Assembly: GCA_009843725.1 (NCBI GenBank)
Contig: VYCX01000019.1
Coordinates: 1 to 8,118 of the forward strand
Source: Boseongicola sp. SB0675_bin_26
GTDB lineage: Bacteria; Pseudomonadota; Alphaproteobacteria; Rhodobacterales; Rhodobacteraceae
DNA: 8,118 nt
Reading direction: 5' to 3'
Shown here: positions 1 through 6,386 of the stretch, piece by piece
How the letters are laid out: the number at the start of each line of letters is the position of its first letter
How positions within the stretch are numbered: position 1 is the first letter of the stretch
Notes under the pieces: model-generated
Database searches by the model: none
Told to the model about the DNA's origin: nothing
The model's input: only the letters and a program-made list of their open reading frames with translations
Program-made: the position numbers and the translations under genes

Positions 1-342
1 GAATGGGACGGGGTCCGAAATTACCATGCACGGAACTACATGCGCCAAATGAAGGTCGGGGACCGGGGGTTCTTCTATCACTCGCAAAAGGACAGGGAGA
101 TTGTCGGAACCGTCGAAGTCGTCGCCGAAGCCCATCCCGACAGCACCACGGATGATGCGCGGTGGGAATGTGTGGACATCAAGGCCATCATGCCACTCAA
201 GACTCCGGTGTCGCTTGAGCAAGTCAAGCAGGAACCGCGCCTTGCCGAAATGGTGCTCGTCAAGAATTCCCGCCTGTCAGTGCAGCCCGTGCGGGATGCG
301 GAGTGGGACCTCATATGCAGGATGGGCGGGATAAGTCCCTGA
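1..342 (+). CDS. EVE domain protein (5'-truncated by window edge)
   Basis: The reading frame is open from base 1 and ends at TGA 340-342, giving 113 visible residues. The frame already reads EWDGVRNYHARNYMRQMKVGD before any plausible start, so the true start lies outside the window; the internal ATG at 40 is not it. This WDGVRN(Y)xARNxMRxMKxGD block, followed by FFYHS and IVGTVEVVAEAHPD, is the core of the EVE domain (PUA-like fold, related to human THYN1). The C-terminal LVKNSRLSVQPV and a WDLICRMGG ending are also typical of the family. The usual length is about 135-155 residues, so roughly 20-30 N-terminal residues are missing. EVE domains are thought to bind modified bases in DNA or RNA; the role of stand-alone bacterial members is not settled. 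The protein is probably cytoplasmic, with no signal peptide or membrane segment in the visible part. Confidence 0.93.
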   Translation, partial: EWDGVRNYHARNYMRQMKVGDRGFFYHSQKDREIVGTVEVVAEAHPDSTTDDARWECVDIKAIMPLKTPVSLEQVKQEPRLAEMVLVKNSRLSVQPVRDAEWDLICRMGGISP

Positions 343-344
343 GA

Positions 345-367
345 AATTCTGGCCAGACGGCCGAATT
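345..367 (+). terminator. stem-loop just after the EVE gene
   Basis: AATTC (345-349) pairs with GAATT (363-367) and GGCC (351-354) with GGCC (359-362), leaving one bulged T at 350 and a four-base loop AGAC. The stem starts two bases after the stop codon. No T-run follows, so it is a weak candidate for an intrinsic terminator; it could instead be an mRNA 3'-end stabiliser or processing site between this gene and the next. Confidence 0.35.
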
Positions 368-393
368 GCGCATAGGCTGCCGCCACGTCCGAC

Positions 394-400
394 AAGGAGG
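394..400 (+). promoter_or_regulatory. strong ribosome binding site of the DUF1761 gene
   Basis: AAGGAGG is an almost full match to the anti-Shine-Dalgarno sequence and lies five bases before ATG 406. It fixes the start of the small membrane protein and suggests efficient translation. The other genes in the window have much weaker sites. Confidence 0.85.
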
Positions 401-405
401 ATACA

Positions 406-798
406 ATGGAAATCATCAGCGTAATCGCGGCCGCGATCGCCGGCTTTGCCTTTGGCGCCGCTTGGTACATGGCTCTGTCCAAGCAATGGGTTGCCGCTTC
501 AGGCATCGAGGTGGACGAAAACGGCCAGCCTGCCAATCAGAGCAAGACGCCGTTCATTCTGGCGGGAATAGCGATGCTCCTGGTGGCGGGCATGATGCGG
601 CACACGTTTGCCATGTCCGGGATCGACACGCTTGCGGCCGGCCTTGTCGGTGGATTGGGTGTCGGACTGTTCTTCATTTCACCGTGGATAATGATCAACA
701 ACGCGTATGGCGACAGGCCGTTCAATCTGACGCTGATCGACGGCGGCTACGCGACGTTCGGTTGCGCCGTCATGGGCGCCGTTCTCGGGCTCCTCTGA
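406..798 (+). CDS. DUF1761 family small integral membrane protein
   Basis: This is a complete 130-residue protein with four hydrophobic segments at about residues 3-23, 48-65, 76-96 and 110-130, so it should sit in the inner membrane. The first helix carries the family pattern with FGAAWYMALSKQW (residues 16-28). The second half, with WIMINNAYGDRPFNLTLIDGGYATFG, matches the conserved end of DUF1761 proteins, in which a polar LIDGGY stretch leads into the last helix. The length is normal for the family. The start is certain because of the AAGGAGG box five bases upstream. It lies 63 bases after the EVE gene on the same strand and might be co-transcribed with it, although a stem-loop lies between them. 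No biochemical function is known for this family and I propose none. Confidence 0.9.
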   Translation: MEIISVIAAAIAGFAFGAAWYMALSKQWVAASGIEVDENGQPANQSKTPFILAGIAMLLVAGMMRHTFAMSGIDTLAAGLVGGLGVGLFFISPWIMINNAYGDRPFNLTLIDGGYATFGCAVMGAVLGLL

Positions 799-803
799 GC
801 CAA

Positions 804-835
804 GGTCCCGGCATCGCGGCCGCTGTGCCGGGGCC
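804..835 (+). terminator. terminator-like hairpin after the DUF1761 gene
   Basis: GGTCCCGGCA (804-813) pairs with TGCCGGGGCC (826-835), a ten-base-pair stem with one G-T wobble and a twelve-base loop. It begins five bases after the stop codon of the membrane protein gene. The following bases (ATTCCC) contain no real T-run. It is a good candidate for the 3' end of the upstream transcript, but termination efficiency cannot be judged from sequence. Confidence 0.5.
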
Positions 836-870
836 ATTCCCTCGCCGGATGAACCTCAATTTGGGCGTCT

Positions 871-917
871 GCCTGCCGTCAGGCCTGCATGCCCGCGCGA
901 ACTGCGCGGGCGCATTT
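871..917 (+). promoter_or_regulatory. two consecutive stem-loops in the glycerate kinase leader
   Basis: The first is a small hairpin, GCCTG (871-875) with CAGGC (880-884) around CCGT. The second is a very stable one, GCCCGCGC (891-898) with GCGCGGGC (904-911) around GAACT, followed by GCATTT. The second is a compact GC stem with a short T-run, so it resembles an intrinsic terminator. It ends 44 bases before the kinase start codon. It could be a second terminator for the genes to the left, or a leader attenuator if the kinase promoter lies further upstream. No sigma-70 type promoter is obvious between it and the start. Confidence 0.45.
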
Positions 918-955
918 GCCTGTCCCAGGCGAACCCGAAACGATGTCACGCACGC

Positions 956-2218
956 ATGATCGCCCCTGACGACAAGGCATTCCTGACCGGCCTGTTCGAT
1001 GCTGCCGTTGCTGCTGCCGATCCCGGCAAGGTGCTGGCCCGGCATCTGCCAGGCAAGCCAAGAGGCCGAACTGTGGTTGTAGGGGCCGGCAAGGGCGCGG
1101 CGCAGATGGCCGCGGCCCTCGAGAAACTATGGGACGCCCCGCTCGAAGGCGTGGTCGTGACCCGGTACGGATTTGCTGTTCCGACCCGCAGCGTTCGCGT
1201 GCTGACCGCCTCCCATCCGGTTCCGGACGAAGCGGGGATCGTGGCCAGCAAGGCGCTTCTCGACGCCGTGTCAGGATTGACGGAAGAAGATCTTGTTGTC
1301 GCGCTCGTCTGCGGCGGCGGGTCGGCGCTGTTGCCGGCGCCTCCCGACGGATTGACGCTTCGGGACGAGCAGGCGCTTAACCACGCACTCCTGAATTCCG
1401 GCGCTCCCATTTCGGCCATGAATGCCGTCCGAAGGCATGTCAGCACGATCAAGGGCGGTCGGCTGGCGCTGGCGGCACATCCCGCACGCGTCGTCAGCCT
1501 GATCGTGTCCGACGTGCCGGGAGACGATCCAGCCCAGGTTGCGTCGGGACCGACCGTGCCGGATCGAGCCGGGCTGGACGCAGCGCGGGGGCTTGTCGAA
1601 GCCCATCAGATCAAGTTGCCCGGCCGGATCCGCGACTATCTTGACTCCGCGACGGATGCCCCGTCCCCGGACGACAAGCGGTTTGCCCGCAACACGGTTT
1701 CGATCGTTGCGTCGGCAAGAATCTCCCTCGAAGCGGCGGCGGCTCGCGCGGAGCGGCTCGGCATTCGTGCCTTCATCCTGTCCGATGCCGTGGAGGGCGA
1801 GGCGCGCGATGTCGGGCGTGTCCACGCCGCGATCGCCCGGGAGACAAGGCTTCGCGACCGCCCGTTCGCAACGCCCGCGGTGATCCTGTCCGGAGGAGAG
1901 ACTACGGTGACAGTTGACGTTGGCGGAGGGCGCGGAGGGCGAAACACCGAGTTCCTGCTTGCGTTTGCCGGTGGCGTGGAAGGGCTGGACGTAACCGCTC
2001 TCGCCGCAGATACGGACGGGATTGATGGCACCGAAAGCTGCGCCGGTGCGTTTGTGGATGGCCGGACCTGGGAACGGCTGCGCAAGGCGAGAATGGATCC
2101 TGGATCGCTTCTTGCCTTGCACGACAGCTGGACAGGGCTTGATGCGCTTGGAGACCTGTTCACGCCAGGCCCGACCGGCACGAACGTCAATGACTTCAGG
2201 GCCGTTTTGGTCCGCTGA
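956..2218 (+). CDS. glycerate 2-kinase, GckA/TtuD type (DUF4147 + MOFRL)
   Basis: This complete 420-residue protein has the usual length for class II glycerate kinases, which phosphorylate D-glycerate with ATP to 2-phosphoglycerate and feed glyoxylate, tartrate, serine-cycle or hydroxypyruvate carbon into lower glycolysis. The N-terminal DUF4147 domain (about residues 8-240) shows VVVGAGKGAAQM, with the conserved lysine at 46, SHPVPDE (86-92), CGGGSALLPAP (119-129) and NAVRRHVSTIKGGRLA (156-171). The C-terminal MOFRL domain (about 305-415) shows LSGGETTVTV (311-320), GGRGGRNTEFLLAFA, ADTDGIDG (351-358) and GPTGTNVNDF (405-414). All key motifs are intact. The ATG at 956 fits the family N-terminus (LFDAAVAAADP), although its Shine-Dalgarno site is weak. 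The protein is cytoplasmic. No partner gene of glyoxylate or tartrate metabolism lies in the window, so the pathway fed cannot be decided. The gene is related to ttuD and gckA; the exact symbol is uncertain. Confidence 0.95.
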   Translation: MIAPDDKAFLTGLFDAAVAAADPGKVLARHLPGKPRGRTVVVGAGKGAAQMAAALEKLWDAPLEGVVVTRYGFAVPTRSVRVLTASHPVPDEAGIVASKALLDAVSGLTEEDLVVALVCGGGSALLPAPPDGLTLRDEQALNHALLNSGAPISAMNAVRRHVSTIKGGRLALAAHPARVVSLIVSDVPGDDPAQVASGPTVPDRAGLDAARGLVEAHQIKLPGRIRDYLDSATDAPSPDDKRFARNTVSIVASARISLEAAAARAERLGIRAFILSDAVEGEARDVGRVHAAIARETRLRDRPFATPAVILSGGETTVTVDVGGGRGGRNTEFLLAFAGGVEGLDVTALAADTDGIDGTESCAGAFVDGRTWERLRKARMDPGSLLALHDSWTGLDALGDLFTPGPTGTNVNDFRAVLVR

Positions 2219-2220
2219 CG

Positions 2221-2290
2221 GGACGTTCGGATCGATGCCGGCACAGTGTCACGGCCGTTGCCGGCAATCGGGAACAGCCTTTCGACGTCC
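2221..2290. terminator. nested inverted repeat between convergent genes
   Basis: The inner stem pairs CGAT (2233-2236) with ATCG (2267-2270) and GCCGGCA (2237-2243) with TGCCGGC (2259-2265), leaving one bulged A at 2266 and a fifteen-base loop. An outer pair, GGACGT (2221-2226) with ACGTCC (2285-2290), can enclose it. It sits between the stop of the glycerate kinase (+) and the stop of the rhodanese (-), where a bidirectional terminator is expected. There is no T-run on either side, so it is only a candidate. Confidence 0.45.
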
Positions 2291-2316
2291 GCAGGGACGA
2301 CGCATCGCCGCGCGAC

Positions 2317-3219
2317 TCAACGGTTGCGAAGGCGCTGCCGGCTCCAGTCGATCCAGGAACCGTCGTAGAGGCGCAGACGCTCGGTCGGATAGCCCATGAG
2401 ATAGAGCGCAAGCAACGGAGTGGCCGCTCGTACGCCGGAATGACAATAGAAGATGTGGTCGGTCCCGGGATCGAAGCCCGCCGCATCAAGAACGGCGGAG
2501 GTCTCTGCAGCGGTCCGGAACTCGGACGGCCGTCCCTCGTCGGCCCTGCGGAACGCCTTCCAGCCGATGAAGCGCGCCCGGTCTATGCGACCGGGAGGAA
2601 GTCCGCCGATCGACGCCCCGTTCCATTCGGGCAGGTCTCGCGTGTCCCAGATCGGAATGCCGTCTGTCGCGGCCTCGGCAACGTCCTCAATGTCGGCGAC
2701 CCAGCCGTCAAGCGCGGGAGACGCGACGAAACGCCCTCCGCCCGGCGGCGACCGGCCGAACCCGCGGTCGACGCCATGGCCCGCTTCCCGCCATGCGGCC
2801 ATGCCGCCGTCAAGCAGCCGGACGTCGGTCTTGCCGTACAGGAAGAACAGCCACCAAAGCCGGGCTGCGTCGTATTTCTCGTCGTACACGACAACCTGGG
2901 AACTCTCGTCGATGCCGTGCCTGCGCGCGAAGCGCTGGAACTGCTTTCGGCTGACCGCCATGCCTTCCCTGTCGGTATAGGAGCGTCGCGGAGCGTGGTA
3001 GGCACCGGGAATGCGTCCGGCCAGCCAGGACAGCTTCCCGACGGCGGCAAGCACCACGGGCTTTGGACCCGGGCTTTCCAGCATGGACTTCAGTTCGGAA
3101 GCGGTGATCAGGGCGTGTCCGCGCGGGAAGCCCTTGTACCGTTCTGCCAGCACGGGCCCGGCCAGGAACGCGAGAACGAGCGCCAGGGCCGCAATCCGCT
3201 TGAGCGTTGTCCGCGCCAT
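2317..3219 (-). CDS. secreted tandem-domain rhodanese (sulfurtransferase)
   Basis: From ATG 3219 the protein has 300 residues. It starts with a classic signal peptide: MARTTLKR, a hydrophobic core of alanine and leucine, and GPVLA as likely cleavage site after residue 25, so the mature protein should be periplasmic. The frame stays open upstream to 3378, but that extension is arginine-rich and would bury the signal peptide. Two rhodanese domains follow. The first (about 35-150) has VVVYDEKYDAARLWW, with an acidic residue in place of the catalytic cysteine, and RLLDGGMAAW. The second (about 175-297) has IWDTRD, the active loop CHSGVR with Cys259, and YDGSWIDW near the end. An inactive first and active second domain is the standard thiosulfate/3-mercaptopyruvate sulfurtransferase layout. 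The loop ends in Arg, not the Thr usual in SseA/TST enzymes, so the sulfur donor is uncertain. It lies downstream of the RND exporter on the same strand, 666 bases away. Confidence 0.9.
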   Translation of the reverse strand: MARTTLKRIAALALVLAFLAGPVLAERYKGFPRGHALITASELKSMLESPGPKPVVLAAVGKLSWLAGRIPGAYHAPRRSYTDREGMAVSRKQFQRFARRHGIDESSQVVVYDEKYDAARLWWLFFLYGKTDVRLLDGGMAAWREAGHGVDRGFGRSPPGGGRFVASPALDGWVADIEDVAEAATDGIPIWDTRDLPEWNGASIGGLPPGRIDRARFIGWKAFRRADEGRPSEFRTAAETSAVLDAAGFDPGTDHIFYCHSGVRAATPLLALYLMGYPTERLRLYDGSWIDWSRQRLRNR

Positions 3220-3388
3220 GACCGAACCGGCCCCCGTCCTTGGGCGAACGCCTCGGGAATGCACGGCTTTCATCTGTCCGACCCGCAGCAAACCCCGCGC
3301 CAAAGAAACGCCCCGAGGGCTTGGCCTCGCGCATGATCGCCAATCCCGAGCCAGGGTGGAAGCGAGGCGTACTGCCAAGGGGTTGACC

Positions 3389-3403
3389 CGACCAACATGG
3401 TCG
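3389..3403. repeat. 15-base perfect palindrome upstream of the rhodanese
   Basis: CGACCA, a three-base spacer ACA, then TGGTCG: a perfect six-base inverted repeat about 170 bases upstream of the rhodanese start. The size and symmetry suit an operator for a dimeric regulator, but the site is single and such short palindromes can arise by chance. Confidence 0.3.
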
Positions 3404-3648
3404 TCCGTCGAACGAGGCTCAACACACGATTGCGCGTCAGCAGAACCTGCCGGTTTCCGCCTTGTTCAGGCTCTCCCGGCACGGCGGACCATGATCTGCA
3501 AGTCCTGCACTGAGAGACACGGGCCAGAGTCCGGCTTGACCCAAGCAGCACGGCCCCGCGGGACAGGCCAAAGCGGCAATTCAGACTGACGGCACCGATG
3601 CCTGTCGCCGAACCACATTGCGCCGCCGCTTTCCGCCCCGTTCGCCGG

Positions 3649-3670
3649 CGAGGCAACCCTGGGAGCCTCG
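3649..3670. repeat. six-base-pair hairpin in the intergenic gap
   Basis: CGAGGC (3649-3654) and GCCTCG (3665-3670) form a perfect stem around a ten-base loop. There is no T-run on either side. It may be part of a structured 3' end of the exporter transcript, or chance. Confidence 0.3.
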
Positions 3671-3713
3671 TATGGTGCCGTCCGTCCGACGCTGATCCAC
3701 GCTGCCGGTCAAG

Positions 3714-3764
3714 TGCCGTGCCTGAAACCGCTTGAGGCGCCGGCTTTCGCCGGAAGGCACGGCA
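3714..3764 (-). other. possible three-way-junction RNA fold downstream of the exporter
   Basis: TGCCGTGCCT (3714-3723) is the exact reverse complement of AGGCACGGCA (3755-3764). Inside this ten-base-pair stem, the - strand reads CCGGC-GAAA-GCCGG (3753-3740), a five-pair stem capped by a GNRA tetraloop, followed directly by CGC-CTCAA-GCG (3739-3729). The parts therefore form a closed stem with two inner hairpins. It lies about 120 bases past the stop of the exporter on the same strand. It may be a structured 3' untranslated region, a small RNA, or a REP-like palindromic element. On the + strand the tetraloop would be UUUC, which is less favourable, so the - strand is preferred. Confidence 0.4.
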
Positions 3765-3885
3765 GGCAGTGGTCGTCCGCGTCAACGGGACGGGATTCAA
3801 CCGGGCGGGCCGCGACATCATGGCCTTGCCTTCTCAAGTGTTGGCGGCATTGCGCGATCTCCTGGCGGTCATCCCGTGAAGGGCC

Positions 3886-6174
3886 CTATCGATTCCCGCG
3901 ATCGACGGCCATCAGCAGGGCGGGGAGAAGCAAGAGGTCGGCGACAAGCGCGAAGGATATCGTGACTGCCACCAGGACGCCGAGCGTCCAGCTCGGCTCG
4001 TATCCCGACGAGGCGAACACCAGGAAGCCGGCTGTCAGAATGGCGGTGGTGGCCCACAATGCCGGCCCCACGGCGCGAAACGTTGCACGAACCGCCTCCG
4101 CCGATGACAGGCCCTGCTGACGGCCGCTCATGTACTTGGAGACAAAGTGAATGGTGTCGTCGACGATGATGCCAATGGCGACCGCGACCACCACGGATGC
4201 ACCGAGGCCGATCACGCCGGAAAGGTATCCCCACAGGCCGAACGTCATCGCCGCCGGAACGAAGTTGGGCACCAGACAGATCAGGCCGACACGGATGTTT
4301 CGGAAGACCACGAGCAGGATCAGCGAAATGAGGCCCGTGGCAAGAATCGTGCTCCTCAGCATGCTTTCGACGTTCCTGTCCGACAAATGTGCGGAGATCA
4401 TGGTGAAGCCCGAGGCCGGGCTCGCGAGATCGGGCGCGTTGGCCTGCAACCAGGCTTGGGCGCGCGCGTCGATGTCAAGATGGTCCTTGGTGGACGTGTT
4501 GTCCAGCGCCACTGTCATTCGCGTGGCCGACTTCGCGATGTCGATGCGGTCGTTCAGGTCAGCGCCAAAGGGCAGCGAGAACTCGTAGAGCAGCAGAAGC
4601 TGGGCGGCAAGATCCGGCTCCTCCGGTATTCGGTAGAACGCTGGATCATCCCCGTGCAAGTTCTTGTTGACGCGCTTCATGATGTCCGGAAAGGCCTGAA
4701 CGTGACGCACTTCGGGCTGTGCGCGGTACCACTCGGCGAAGGCGTCGACCTTGCGCAGGTATTCCGGATCGGTGATGCCGCCCTCGGTCCCTGAACTCAA
4801 CGAATAGTCGAGCCGGTCCAGCCCGGTCAGGTTCTCGACGATGAATTCGGTGTCCGTGCGAAAGGCGTAGCGTTCGTCGAAGTGGTGCAGCCAGTTGTCG
4901 CTCGCTTCGTTTCGGGGCAGGCCCGACGCCAGCGCCGCGACCACGAGAAGCCCGGACCACAGAAGGGGTTTGCGACGGGCGACGACGAAGTCTCCCAGGC
5001 GTTCGAAGAATCCCGCGCGTCCGGCACGGGAGCGGGAAGGGCGCAGCGGCAGGATCGAAAGCAGCGCCGGCAGAAGCGTCACGGAATAGATGAACGTGAA
5101 CAGCACGCCAAGCGCCACCAGATTGCCGAGAACATGAAACGGCGGCGAATTCGACGTGTTCAGGCTGAGGAATCCGATCGCGGTCGTGGCGGACGTCAGG
5201 AACACCGGATACATGTTTTCGCGAAGGGAGGCCGAGAGCGCCGCGTTTCGTTCCAGGCCTTCGCGCATGCCGGCCTGTGCCGTAGTCACGATGTGAATGG
5301 AATGGGCGACCCCGACGGCCATGACTATGATCGGCACGCTCGCGCTGATTGGCGTGAGCATCGTGTGGAACCAGCCCGCGACCCCAACGGCAGTCAGAAC
5401 GACGAACACAACGACGACGGCCAAGGCTACGGCCGCGTATGCGGACCTCAGAAGAAGGGCTGCTATGGCTATGACGACGAAAAACACGACAGGGATGAGG
5501 CTCTCCGCATCCCGTCCGGCGTCTTCGAACGTCTGGTTCAGGATCACGTTGCCGGTCAGGAAAAAGGAAAGGCCCGGATGCGCCGTTCTGGCCTCGTCGA
5601 GCAGCCCTCCGAGATAGTCCGAGATTTCGGCCCACGCGGGCTCCTCGGGCTCGGACAGGATGAAATCGACGACCAGCGCGGCGACATTTCCGTCCTCCGC
5701 CACCAGCTGTCCGACCAGTTCCGGCTGGTTCAGGGCGATTGTCCGGATCCGGTCCAGGTCAGCGTCGCTCAAGGACGCCGCGCCTTCGACCAGGGGTTCG
5801 ATCGTGAGATCGTCCTCCACCGCTTCGCTATGGAAATAGTTGGTCAGCGAGGACACCCGGACCGAATGCGGCGTCTGCCATGCGGCCTCCGTCAGCTCCT
5901 CGACAGCGCCGAGGGCCTCGCGGGTGAAGACCGATCCTTCCGCGGGCGCGACGGCAATCAGCGCCGACCGTGACGCGGAGTAGGTGTCCTGCACCTTGTC
6001 GAATTCGAGGAGGTGGGGATTGTCCGCGCCGAAAAGCACGCGATAGCTGCCGGAAACGGTCAGGCCGGGCAAGCCCGCCGATGCCGCGATCATGAACAGC
6101 GCGGCAATCGCGAGAACCAGCCAACGGAATCGCAGGACGAAAGCGATGTAACGGTCCAGAAGTTCGCGCGTCAT
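3886..6174 (-). CDS. RND superfamily exporter, COG1033/MMPL type
   Basis: This complete 762-residue inner-membrane protein has the two-fold RND layout: one helix at about 16-34, a periplasmic domain (35-225), five to six helices (226-374), a helix at 402-419, a second periplasmic domain (420-605) and five helices (606-754). The TM10-equivalent carries GIIVDDTIHF (668-677) with adjacent Asp672 and Asp673, the proton-relay position of MMPL/patched-like transporters. The matching place in the first half reads MAVGVAHSIHI (285-295) without an acidic residue. At about 760 residues it is shorter than AcrB-type pumps (over 1000) and fits the 'predicted RND exporter' group that moves lipids or hydrophobic compounds. 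The start at 6174 gives a short cytoplasmic tail before TM1; a weak GAGTCGAGG lies just upstream. The gene is divergent from a probable outer-membrane barrel and upstream of a periplasmic rhodanese. The substrate is unknown. Hopanoid transporters (HpnN) are related but longer, so that name is not assigned. Confidence 0.93.
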   Translation of the reverse strand: MTRELLDRYIAFVLRFRWLVLAIAALFMIAASAGLPGLTVSGSYRVLFGADNPHLLEFDKVQDTYSASRSALIAVAPAEGSVFTREALGAVEELTEAAWQTPHSVRVSSLTNYFHSEAVEDDLTIEPLVEGAASLSDADLDRIRTIALNQPELVGQLVAEDGNVAALVVDFILSEPEEPAWAEISDYLGGLLDEARTAHPGLSFFLTGNVILNQTFEDAGRDAESLIPVVFFVVIAIAALLLRSAYAAVALAVVVVFVVLTAVGVAGWFHTMLTPISASVPIIVMAVGVAHSIHIVTTAQAGMREGLERNAALSASLRENMYPVFLTSATTAIGFLSLNTSNSPPFHVLGNLVALGVLFTFIYSVTLLPALLSILPLRPSRSRAGRAGFFERLGDFVVARRKPLLWSGLLVVAALASGLPRNEASDNWLHHFDERYAFRTDTEFIVENLTGLDRLDYSLSSGTEGGITDPEYLRKVDAFAEWYRAQPEVRHVQAFPDIMKRVNKNLHGDDPAFYRIPEEPDLAAQLLLLYEFSLPFGADLNDRIDIAKSATRMTVALDNTSTKDHLDIDARAQAWLQANAPDLASPASGFTMISAHLSDRNVESMLRSTILATGLISLILLVVFRNIRVGLICLVPNFVPAAMTFGLWGYLSGVIGLGASVVVAVAIGIIVDDTIHFVSKYMSGRQQGLSSAEAVRATFRAVGPALWATTAILTAGFLVFASSGYEPSWTLGVLVAVTISFALVADLLLLPALLMAVDRGNR

Positions 6175-6207
6175 CGCCTCGACTCGCGTGGATGCACGGG
6201 GGATCTG

Positions 6208-6241
6208 AATTCGGCTTGTGCGGTCTTTCCAGGCCCGAATT
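6208..6241. repeat. inverted repeat in front of the RND exporter
   Basis: AATTCGG (6208-6214) and CCGAATT (6235-6241) are perfect inverted copies with a twenty-base spacer. They lie 34-67 bases upstream of the exporter start, so they could be an operator pair or a stem in its 5' leader. This is the AT-richer part of the intergenic region, but no regulator gene is present to connect it with. Confidence 0.35.
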
Positions 6242-6282
6242 GCCCAAGGTTGTTCTCGAATGCGTCGTTCACGTTGCCCCGT

Positions 6283-6325
6283 CCAACGCTGTCCGGTGAC
6301 TGAGATCCGCCCAACGCCTGTCCGG
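6283..6325. repeat. imperfect direct repeat in the divergent region
   Basis: CCAACGCTGTCCGG (6283-6295, written here with its junction) recurs as CCAACGCCTGTCCGG (6311-6325), differing by one inserted C. The starts are 28 bases apart, somewhat under three helical turns. Tandem sites in a divergent promoter region can bind a regulator, but two copies alone are weak evidence. Confidence 0.35.
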
Positions 6326-6367
6326 AAGACCGCGCGCGATGGCGGGGAAGGGGTTGGCGCCCATGAC

Positions 6368-6386
6368 GCTCCAGTGGCTTTGGAGC
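6368..6386. repeat. short hairpin in the divergent region
   Basis: GCTCCA (6368-6373) and TGGAGC (6381-6386) are perfect inverted copies around seven bases. No T-run follows. The role is unknown; it may be an operator half-site pair or chance. Confidence 0.25.

Larger units (their letters stand above)
3220..3885. other. 666-base region without a convincing gene
   Basis: This gap separates the stop of the RND exporter from the start of the rhodanese, both on the - strand. Several frames are open here, the longest being a 183-codon - strand frame (3270-3821). Their translations are rich in Arg, Pro, Ser and Gly, have no recognisable domain and look like chance frames in GC-rich DNA. The region must hold the rhodanese promoter unless the two genes are co-transcribed; I could not pick out a reliable -35/-10 pair. 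It also contains the palindrome at 3389-3403, a hairpin at 3649-3670 and the larger fold at 3714-3764. Confidence 0.6.

Noticed and set aside
2440..3336. 298-codon + strand frame opposite the rhodanese
   Set aside because: It is antisense to a gene with clear rhodanese motifs, and the translation has no recognisable domain.
3220..3378. 53-codon N-terminal extension of the rhodanese frame
   Set aside because: The extension is arginine-rich and without family similarity, and it would place a good signal peptide inside the protein. The start at 3219 is much more plausible.
3270..3821. 183-codon open frame on the - strand with a purine-rich GAGAAGG before its ATG
   Set aside because: The product is rich in Arg, Pro, Ser and Thr, shows no domain, membrane segment or signal peptide, and overlaps the 5' end region of the rhodanese frame. 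It looks like a chance frame in GC-rich DNA.
4882..5973. 363-codon + strand frame inside the RND exporter
   Set aside because: It is fully antisense to the exporter. The product is highly charged (Arg, Asp, Gln, Gly) and low in hydrophobic residues, the usual shadow of a membrane-protein gene.
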